5,246 nucleotides of DNA from JAAYCI01 sp964370295 (GTDB taxonomy: Bacteria; Bacillota; Clostridia; Oscillospirales; Ruminococcaceae), in NCBI GenBank assembly GCA_964370295.1, contig CAYJIR010000067.1, positions 1 through 5,246 on the forward strand. The letters run 5' to 3'. Of the stretch, positions 1-4,523 are shown piece by piece (within the stretch, counting starts at the first letter, position 1; the number at the start of each line of letters is the position of its first letter). The notes beneath the pieces are model-generated. The model was given only the letters and a program-made list of their open reading frames with translations. It was not told where the DNA came from and did no database searches. The position numbers and the translations under genes are program-made.

Positions 1-81
1 AATCCATTTTATAATATGTATATGTCTTTTTTGTTTGTTCAGTGGGCATTAAATATAAATGCGCAAAATAAGGCATAGCAT

Positions 82-127
82 AAAAAAACGCACAAAAACC
101 AAAATCTTTGGTTTTTATGCGTTTTTT
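82..127. terminator. Bidirectional rho-independent terminator hairpin
   Basis: Two arms of about 21 bases (82-103 and 107-127) are complementary around a three-base loop, and each arm ends in a run of A or T. On the + strand the stem has one C/A mismatch (C93 against A117). On the - strand the same position is a G-U wobble, so the - strand RNA hairpin is unbroken and is followed by a run of seven U. It could end leftward transcription from the YeiH-family gene, whose stop lies about 300 bp away, or a + strand gene left of the window. I see the hairpin directly; which gene it serves is inference. Confidence 0.8.
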
Positions 128-153
128 CGTTGTTTTTAAAAATCATCGTGTAA

Positions 154-414
154 AAATCAAACCCGGCAAAGCAAGGCTTTGAATACGCACGAAAACAGGC
201 CGCCCGATATGTTTTGGAAAAGCCTATTTATTAGCTTATTTGGTTTCGCTGCTTTTTGTGCTTCACAGGATAAAGGCATCTGCCGTGGGAAGTTCGCCTT
301 TGCCATGATATTGTGGGCAAGGGTTATGCCCGTAAGGTCAAAACCATGGATAGTATCGAACCAATAATCGCAATTGATGACGAGAAAAAACACTTATTTA
401 TACTAAAACAATAA
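154..414 (+). pseudogene. Possible gene remnant with two in-frame stops
   Basis: The stretch between the terminator hairpin and the YeiH-family gene has no intact gene. On the + strand, one frame reads 26 codons (154-231) to a TAG at 232, then 12 codons to a TAA at 271, then 46 codons (274-411) to a TAA at 412. The outer pieces look protein-like: the first contains GFEYARKQAARYVLEKP and the last contains GKGYARKVKTMDSIEP, both rich in charged residues. All pieces share the same frame, as expected of a gene killed by point mutations. There is no ribosome binding site, and I do not recognise a family. A 78-codon frame on the opposite strand (157-393) is an alternative, but its composition is less convincing. 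It could also be ordinary non-coding DNA. Confidence 0.22.
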
Positions 415-427
415 GGATACAATCATT

Positions 428-1573
428 CTATACAATGCCCATACACCATTCCACGCTAATGGCTACAATGACAACCAATGCTGAAATGATAAATCCGTGG
501 AGCATGGGTGCAAAACCGGATTTTTTCATATCTTTAAAACTCGTGCTAAAACCAATTGCAGCAAGTGCAGCCACCATCAAAAATTTACTAAAATCTTTTG
601 CAACAGAAGATACTTCGGCTGGTATTATTCCAAAACTATTGATGATAGCAAGACCGACAAACCCTACGATAAACCAAGGGAAAAGATTCATAAAATTCAC
701 CTTGTTTTTTGCTTTTTCCTGGTGTGGAAGGCTGGTGCGTTCATCATTTAAAGCGTCAACTTTTTCACTCGAATCGTGCATTTTATCTATTTGGCTAACT
801 TCATATTTAGTAGCTTTTTCGTTTACGGCATAAAACGCTTCATCGTATTTCACCCGCTCTCTTGTCTTTACGCGAATATTGATATACGCAAAAACAAGCA
901 CCACAGGAATAATGGTTAAGGTTCTTGTGAGTTTTACCATAGTAGCAAAATCGCCTGCCGCTTCGCTGTATGCGTAGCCTGCGGCCACCACACTAGAGGT
1001 ATCATTGACGGCTGTGCCTGCCCAAAGACCATAGGCTATGTCACTTAAGCCCAAGAAATGCCCCATAAAAGGAAACGCGACAATCATAAGCATATCAAAT
1101 ATAAATGTGGCAGACATCGCATAAGCGATATCACGGTCTTCTGCATCAATAACAGGTGCTATCGCAGCTATCGCTGAACCACCGCAAATACCTGTGCCGG
1201 CTGAAATTAAATTGGATAATTTCCAGTCAAGCCCTAATGCTTTGCCAATAAAATATCCCCCACCAAAGCAAGTAAGCAAAGTGAACGCCATAACAGCGAT
1301 AGACATCGAACCAACAGTTAATATGGTTTGGATATTTAAAGATGCTCCCAGTAAAATAATGGCAAACTTCAATATTTTTTTGGATGTGAATTTAAAACCA
1401 TCTTTTAAAATCGTGGTGTCGAAGATTGCATTTAATGCCATACCAATAAACAATGCAATGACAGATGCTCCAATTAAATGTATCGGCAATAAGCCTTCGA
1501 TAAATTGTGATACAAATGCTATAAGGACGGCTATAAGCACACCAGGTACTATTTTTTTTACTTTTTCTAACAT
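428..1573 (-). CDS. yeiH: YeiH-family putative sulfate/sulfite exporter (inner-membrane protein)
   Basis: This 381-residue polytopic membrane protein belongs to the YeiH / UPF0324 family, whose members are annotated as putative sulfate exporters. Roughly ten hydrophobic segments are visible (for example 8-27, 31-50, 68-87, 91-112, 155-170, 220-235, 298-317, 329-345, 355-376). Family motifs stand out: LLGASLN (74-80), the glycine-rich GTGICGGSAIAAIAP (126-140), GTAVNDTSSVVAAGY (186-200), KLTRTL (214-219) and AALAAIGFSTS (335-345). Between about 233 and 294 lies a hydrophilic loop rich in Glu, Lys and Asp, which makes the protein longer than the roughly 350 residues usual for the family. The ATG at 1573 follows a strong GGGGGAG site (1585-1579) with five-base spacing. 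It is divergent from the LysR-type gene, the usual context for this family, so induction by that regulator is expected. The transported substrate is inferred from the family, not from this sequence. Confidence 0.9.
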   Translation of the reverse strand: MLEKVKKIVPGVLIAVLIAFVSQFIEGLLPIHLIGASVIALFIGMALNAIFDTTILKDGFKFTSKKILKFAIILLGASLNIQTILTVGSMSIAVMAFTLLTCFGGGYFIGKALGLDWKLSNLISAGTGICGGSAIAAIAPVIDAEDRDIAYAMSATFIFDMLMIVAFPFMGHFLGLSDIAYGLWAGTAVNDTSSVVAAGYAYSEAAGDFATMVKLTRTLTIIPVVLVFAYINIRVKTRERVKYDEAFYAVNEKATKYEVSQIDKMHDSSEKVDALNDERTSLPHQEKAKNKVNFMNLFPWFIVGFVGLAIINSFGIIPAEVSSVAKDFSKFLMVAALAAIGFSTSFKDMKKSGFAPMLHGFIISALVVIVAISVEWCMGIV

Positions 1574-1613
1574 ATAAACTCCCCCAGATAGTTTGGTTTT
1601 ATATTCATACTGA

Positions 1614-1668
1614 TTTTATCATTGATTTATGATAAAATATAATAATCATTAATTATCTTATGATAAAT
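1614..1668. promoter_or_regulatory. Candidate LysR-type operator between divergent genes
   Basis: The intergenic region contains a perfect inverted repeat, TTTTATCA (1614-1621) and TGATAAAA (1630-1637), separated by eight bases. The ten-base word TTATGATAAA occurs at 1627-1636 and again at 1658-1667, a 31-bp offset or about three helical turns. Between them lies a second dyad, ATAAT (1642-1646) and ATTAT (1652-1656). LysR-type tetramers typically bind a high-affinity site and an activation site one to a few turns apart, so this layout fits joint control of both genes. The DNA is very AT-rich, so some symmetry could be chance. Confidence 0.6.
1616..1643 (+). promoter_or_regulatory. Promoter of the LysR-type regulator gene
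   Basis: A perfect -10 box, TATAAT, lies at 1638-1643. A TTATCA hexamer at 1616-1621 (4 of 6 bases matching TTGACA) sits 16 bases upstream. The -35 box falls inside the left arm of the inverted repeat, and the spacer contains the right arm, so a bound regulator would block RNA polymerase. That is the classic negative autoregulation of LysR-type genes. The leader RNA would be about 40 bases. I could not settle on one convincing promoter for the opposite gene; TATAAA and TAAAAT words exist on that strand, without good -35 boxes. Confidence 0.5.
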
Positions 1669-1678
1669 ATTTTTAATC

Positions 1679-1686
1679 AAAGGAAG
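1679..1686 (+). promoter_or_regulatory. Ribosome binding site that fixes the LysR-type start
   Basis: AAAGGAAG lies six bases before the ATG at 1693. The in-frame upstream ATG at 1660 has no such site and lies inside the TTATGATAAA repeat. Starting at 1693 gives the usual LysR N-terminus, with the helix-turn-helix beginning about 15 residues in. Confidence 0.75.
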
Positions 1687-1692
1687 ATTGCT

Positions 1693-2547
1693 ATGTTAGA
1701 TACTAGAATTTATACATTTTTAGAGTTGTGCAGCGTGATGAATTATCACAAAACCGCAGAAAACTTGAATATGACACAGCCTGCTGTGACCCAGCACATC
1801 AAGCATTTAGAAAACTTCTATAAATATAAATTGTTTGAGTACACCAACAGAAAATTATCAAAAACAGCGGAAGGCATCGAATTGGAAAAATACGCACGGC
1901 ATGTTAGTTCTCTCACTTTATCTATCCAAGAAAGCTTGCTGCAAAAAGATAAATTGCAAATAAATATTGGTGCAACGAAAACAATAGGCGAATATTTAAT
2001 GAGCCGTGTCGTAGCTTTCTTTGTTTCAAGCGACCAATACGAATTAAATTTTATTATTGATAATACAGAAAGCCTTATCAATAAGCTCAATCACTTTGAA
2101 TTGGATTTATTATTACTTGAGGGCTATATTGATAAAAACAACTTTTTACACAAAAAAATATCCGAAGAAGAAATCGTTGGAATTTGCTCTATAAATCATC
2201 CATTTGCCTTTAAAGATGTAAGCATACAAGAAGTGTTACAAGAAAACATTGTTTTGCGTGAAAAAGGTTCCGGAACAAGAAGTGTTTTTGAAAAATTTTT
2301 GTTAGGTCTAGGCTATTCTATGGAGGGCATTGAACGAAAATCGATCATTAGCAGTAATAAAATCATAGAAAATATGGTTGAAAACAATTTGGCCGTTTCC
2401 TTTGTTTATGACGTTATTCAAAAGAAAAATCCGAATATTGCAAGTTTTAGAATCATGGATAAAAAATTAGTACACGAGTTTAATTTTGTGTTTATGAATG
2501 ATGACAAGGCTGGAAAAATAATCAATTTAGTACAACAACAAATGTGA
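1693..2547 (+). CDS. LysR-family transcriptional regulator (CysL/YeiE-like)
   Basis: The 284-residue protein has LysR-family architecture. A winged helix-turn-helix spans about residues 5-62, with the recognition region TAENLNMTQPAVTQHIKHLE at 21-40. A linker helix runs to about 88, followed by a periplasmic-binding-like effector domain at about 90-284. The REKGSGTR segment (189-196) in the effector domain is typical of the CysB/CysL/YeiE group, which respond to sulfur metabolites, so a sulfur-compound signal is likely but inferred. The gene is divergent from the YeiH-family exporter and probably controls it from the repeats at 1614-1668. A start at ATG 1660 would add 11 residues without a ribosome binding site and is rejected. 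The stop overlaps a GTG opening the broken frame that follows. Length and motifs look intact. Confidence 0.92.
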   Translation: MLDTRIYTFLELCSVMNYHKTAENLNMTQPAVTQHIKHLENFYKYKLFEYTNRKLSKTAEGIELEKYARHVSSLTLSIQESLLQKDKLQINIGATKTIGEYLMSRVVAFFVSSDQYELNFIIDNTESLINKLNHFELDLLLLEGYIDKNNFLHKKISEEEIVGICSINHPFAFKDVSIQEVLQENIVLREKGSGTRSVFEKFLLGLGYSMEGIERKSIISSNKIIENMVENNLAVSFVYDVIQKKNPNIASFRIMDKKLVHEFNFVFMNDDKAGKIINLVQQQM

Positions 2548-2800
2548 AAGAACACAAAGCTACGCTTACAGAACTTACTTTAGGCAAAAAATACGAAGAG
2601 GTAAGGCTTGCGAAAGGTTACGGGAACAGCGATGACCTTGCAAAGTTCTATGGCGTATCTATAGAGGGTGTTTGGGTTTATCCGGCGTAGAAAATAAAGG
2701 AAACACTGCATATAGTGAGGTGGATTTTAGCGATAATGCAAAAGACATTGTAATATCCGGCCATTGCCGAATGCGGCAAAGATCACATGGTTCCGGCTAC
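2544..2800 (+). pseudogene. Frameshifted gene fragment directly after the LysR gene
   Basis: A GTG at 2544 overlaps the regulator's stop codon and opens 48 codons to a TAG at 2690. The product is protein-like and includes TLGKKYEEVRLAKGYGNSDD and FYGVSIEGVWVYPA. Just before this stop, a frame shifted by one base takes over (from GTA at 2687) with VENKGNTAYSEVDFSDNAKD and reads on toward the terminator. Adding one base near 2685-2687 would join the two parts smoothly. There is no ribosome binding site before the GTG. I do not recognise the family. It may be the tail of a gene brought in next to the regulator, or a real short peptide of 48 residues translated by coupling. The segment after about 2760 becomes less protein-like and leads into the terminator stem. 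Confidence 0.4.
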
Positions 2801-2806
2801 AACAAA

Positions 2807-2850
2807 AAACCCTCGTACAAAGAGCCTTGTACAAGGGTTTATCATTTTTT
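2807..2850. terminator. Bidirectional rho-independent terminator
   Basis: The arms AAACCCTCGTACAA (2807-2820) and TTGTACAAGGGTTT (2827-2840) pair around the six-base loop AGAGCC. On the + strand the stem has one C/A mismatch and ATCATTTTTT follows. On the - strand that position becomes a G-U pair and the exit is a run of six U. It lies between the converging LysR transcript and the leftward transcripts from the decayed gene at 2890-3175 and the PepSY lipoprotein gene, so it can serve both sides. Confidence 0.85.
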
Positions 2851-2889
2851 AGGGGCTTGGTTTTCTTTGTTGTTTTGTTTTTCAAGTCT

Positions 2890-3175
2890 TTATCCGGCAG
2901 AATTACCGACAAGTGATAGCAGTTGTTCTTTTGCCACACGCTCTAATTCTGCAATGCAATTTTCGCGCCCTCAAATATACCTACCAAGCGGGAACGATTT
3001 ACTGAAATGGGGCTTGGCGCGTCCATTTCATTTCTGTGTATGTTCAATACATCTTGCCAAACTTTTCGGATTTAAGGCGCGCGCAAATGCATTGTCGCGT
3101 CTTTTACTTTGGGCAGAGCTTGAAACAATGGTTTAGCGAATAGAACAAGGGCTGCTTTGGCCGAAAAAAAACAAC
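2890..3175 (-). pseudogene. Decayed gene of unknown family, three frameshifts
   Basis: Reading leftward, four short frames join into one plausible protein of about 93 residues. The first contains AALVLFAKPLFQALPKVK, the second RRDNAFARALNPKS, the third WQDVLNIHRNEMDAPSPISV and RSRLVGIFEG, and the last ENCIAELERVAKEQLLSLVG, ending at TAA (2892-2890). The joins fall near 3102-3105 (one A/T missing from a run), 3057-3062 (one base too many) and 2962-2971 (one base missing). A terminator follows 40 bases after the stop in the right orientation, which supports a former - strand gene. No start codon or ribosome binding site is clear at its 5' end, where a run of eight T (3171-3164) lies. I do not recognise the family. 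A misread of ordinary non-coding sequence remains possible. Confidence 0.45.
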
Positions 3176-3217
3176 TGTAAAGAGACTTTATTTCAATTTT
3201 ACTATGGAGTTCCACTT

Positions 3218-3916
3218 TTATTCTACATCGTATTCCAGAATTGTGCCATCGATGGCATTGAGTGTATATTCATACTCTGTGGCTCCCACGTTCCAATCCA
3301 CTTCGTATTCGGCGCGTCCGTCATCCATGTCGAATTCACACTGTAAATTCTGGGCATCGCTCGCGTTTACACCGGCGTTTTGCAAGGCGATTTCTTTTGC
3401 TTGTTCTACGGTGATATAATCAGTTGAAGAAGTAGCGGGTGTGGGGGCATTTGTTCCGGATTGTGACAAGGAAGGGTCGGTGCTATCCCCATCTTGTCTA
3501 AAGCTGAGAATGTCCGAGGTGGGAACATTGCTTTCTTCCTCTTGGCTGAAACCAACAATTTCACCGGTTAAAGCATCGATATCATAATTATATTTGAGGT
3601 TGCCGTCCCAAAAATCAACCTCATAAATGGCACGGCCATCGTCGTGTTCAAGTTCACTTATCAAAAACAGTACGTCGCTCTCGAGCAAATTGGCGTGTTC
3701 AAAGGCGATGGCTTCTGCGTTTTCCACCCCGATATAATCTGTGGTCGTTGCTTGTTGCGGCGAAGTGGTTTCTGATGGCGAGGGGGCTGATGAGGCAGTT
3801 CCAGCTTCGGTTGCGCTTGTCGGCGGTGTGGAAGAGGTGGTGTCACATCCGGCTAAGGCTAGGCAGGTAATACAAAGAATTGAACACATGGCACGAACGG
3901 AAGTTTTTATTTTCAT
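3218..3916 (-). CDS. Secreted lipoprotein with two PepSY domains
   Basis: The 232-residue protein begins with a lipoprotein signal peptide: positively charged MKIKTSVR, a hydrophobic stretch, and the lipobox LALAGC with the lipidated cysteine at 24. A Ser/Thr/Pro-rich tether follows (25-58). Two related PepSY-type domains come next, at about 60-124 and 166-231, each opening with DYI(G/T)VE and carrying DDGRAxYEVD (92-101 and 198-207). They are joined by a polar linker (125-165). The domain pair reflects an internal duplication. PepSY domains are thought to bind or inhibit peptidases, or to act as small sensor modules outside the membrane; the partner here is unknown. The ATG at 3916 follows AAGGAG (3931-3926) with nine-base spacing. 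No terminator directly follows the stop; the first good one is at 2807-2850. Confidence 0.88.
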   Translation of the reverse strand: MKIKTSVRAMCSILCITCLALAGCDTTSSTPPTSATEAGTASSAPSPSETTSPQQATTTDYIGVENAEAIAFEHANLLESDVLFLISELEHDDGRAIYEVDFWDGNLKYNYDIDALTGEIVGFSQEEESNVPTSDILSFRQDGDSTDPSLSQSGTNAPTPATSSTDYITVEQAKEIALQNAGVNASDAQNLQCEFDMDDGRAEYEVDWNVGATEYEYTLNAIDGTILEYDVE

Positions 3917-3948
3917 AGGGGCATTCTCCTTTTCGGTTGTTTGAAATT

Positions 3949-3977
3949 ATTATACTGAACTTTATCTATGAAGTCCA
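3949..3977 (-). promoter_or_regulatory. Promoter of the PepSY lipoprotein gene
   Basis: On the - strand there is a perfect TATAAT (3954-3949) and, 17 bases upstream, TGGACT (3977-3972), matching 4 of 6 positions of TTGACA. The leader RNA would be about 25 bases and includes the AAGGAG site. The -35 box lies inside the AAGTnCAG repeats described separately, which suggests regulation at this step. Confidence 0.6.
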
Positions 3978-4024
3978 GTTGAAGTACAGTTTTCTTTTGC
4001 AAAGAATCGCAGCGAAAAGTTCAG
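3955..4024. repeat. AAGTnCAG repeat cluster over the lipoprotein promoter
   Basis: On the + strand, AAGTCCAG (3971-3978), AAGTACAG (3982-3989) and AAGTTCAG (4017-4024) occur in the same orientation, and CTGAACTT (3955-3962) is the inverse copy. The first two are exactly 11 bases apart, one helical turn, and overlap the -35 region. Tandem half-sites at 10-11 bp are typical of OmpR/PhoB-type response regulators, so an unlinked two-component system is a reasonable guess. No regulator gene for it is in the window. Confidence 0.5.
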
Positions 4025-4060
4025 TTTTTAAAAAATATCTTACGAAAAGAGACAAATACG

Positions 4061-4227
4061 GTGAAAGAAATTATCAAGGACGAGAGCTTCCTATCACAAA
4101 AAAGCCTGCCTGCAACCGAAGACGACTTTGCCGTGGCGGAGGGTTTGCTCGATACACTACATTTAAAGGGTTTACGGCACAAATTATTCGGCACGAAATA
4201 GACCATTTGAGCGGGATTATCATTTAA
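4061..4227 (+). pseudogene. def: Peptide deformylase relic, internally deleted and frameshifted
   Basis: The first frame (4061-4159) encodes a recognisable deformylase N-terminus, VKEIIKD followed by FLSQKSLPATEDDFAVAEG and LLDTL. From about 4159 a different frame encodes the family's C-terminus, TTFKGFTAQIIRHEIDH (HEIDH at 4192-4206) ending GIII and a TAA at 4227. HEIDH carries the two metal-ligand histidines and catalytic glutamate of peptide deformylase, which removes the formyl group from new proteins. The middle of the enzyme, about 80 residues with the GxGxAA and EGCLS motifs, is missing, and the two ends are out of frame, so no enzyme can be made. The usual ATG before GTG is ACG here. 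A 96-codon frame (3937-4227) covers the HEIDH end, but its first part is not deformylase. Confidence 0.85.
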
Positions 4228-4432
4228 AGGGCACTTGGATTGTAGGTTTTCACGCGGCGTTCCTATGGCGTGTTTTTTTATGGTTTAAAAGGGTGCCTCC
4301 TGCCGGTGGTATGATAGGCGAAGCATGGTTTTGCCTCTGAATTTTAAAAAGTTTCTGCCATGAAAAAACGAGGGCGACTCTATCAGCAGTCGATATAACT
4401 TTAAATTTTTATCATTCTTTTCGGTGAAAATA
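4228..4432. other. Gene-free stretch between def relic and next promoter
   Basis: I see no gene here. It contains a weak terminator (4251-4279) and a five-base-pair hairpin (CGACT at 4375-4379 with AGTCG at 4388-4392). The frame GASCRWYDRRSMVLPLNF (about 4291-4344) is short, lacks a ribosome binding site and is probably accidental. Confidence 0.4.
4251..4279 (+). terminator. Weak terminator after the def relic
   Basis: CACGC (4251-4255) pairs with GCGTG (4268-4272) around a 12-base loop and is followed by seven T. The stem is only five base pairs and the loop is long, so this is a tentative call. Its position 24 bases after the def stop fits a former def terminator. Confidence 0.35.
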
Positions 4433-4461
4433 TTAACAGTCTTTCTTTTTTATGTTATACT
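4433..4461 (+). promoter_or_regulatory. Promoter of the secreted Ig-like/B-repeat protein gene
   Basis: TTAACA (4433-4438, 5 of 6 consensus bases) and TATACT (4456-4461, 5 of 6) are separated by exactly 17 bases. This is the best sigma-A-type promoter in the window. Transcription would start near 4468, giving a leader of about 55 bases that holds a five-codon reading frame. Confidence 0.7.
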
Positions 4462-4485
4462 AGGTTTTAATTGGGAAGTAAGCTT

Positions 4486-4503
4486 ATGATGAAAAATGTA
4501 TAG
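4486..4503 (+). other. Five-codon leader frame upstream of the secreted protein
   Basis: ATG ATG AAA AAT GTA TAG encodes MMKNV. A GGGAAG sequence (4473-4478) lies seven bases before the first ATG, so it could be translated. It ends 20 bases before the start of the next gene, just ahead of that gene's GGGGGA site. Such mini-frames can tune translation downstream, but five codons with a chance purine stretch could be accidental. Confidence 0.25.
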
Positions 4504-4523
4504 AAAAATGGGGGATAGACTGG

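Noticed and set aside
435..833. Open frames on the + strand within the YeiH-family gene (also 497-751 and 1194-1577).
   Set aside because: They lie opposite a clear membrane-protein gene and have no ribosome binding sites or recognisable domains; they are antisense shadows.
1660..1692. Upstream ATG at 1660 as the LysR-type start.
   Set aside because: It has no ribosome binding site and lies in the TTATGATAAA repeat; the ATG at 1693 has AAAGGAAG at ideal spacing and gives the usual N-terminus.
1818..2090. 90-codon - strand frame within the LysR-type gene.
   Set aside because: It is antisense to a well-supported gene and shows no domain.
2672..3136. 154-codon + strand frame crossing the terminator and the decayed gene.
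   Set aside because: It runs through a strong terminator and opposite the decayed - strand gene; only its first part (2687-2760) looks protein-like, and this is treated as part of the 2544-2800 fragment.
3914..3923. Three-codon frame ATG CCC CTA TGA overlapping the lipoprotein start on the - strand.
   Set aside because: Its ATG is too close to the AAGGAG site to be used; the lipoprotein ATG has better spacing.
3937..4227. 96-codon frame as an intact gene ending in a HEIDH motif.
   Set aside because: Its first 70 or so codons are not deformylase and run out of frame through the true deformylase N-terminus, so it is a chimera of shadow and relic.
4375..4392. Hairpin CGACT/AGTCG followed on the - strand by six T.
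   Set aside because: The stem is five base pairs and the T-run starts six bases away, too weak and distant for a terminator; no gene on that strand needs it.
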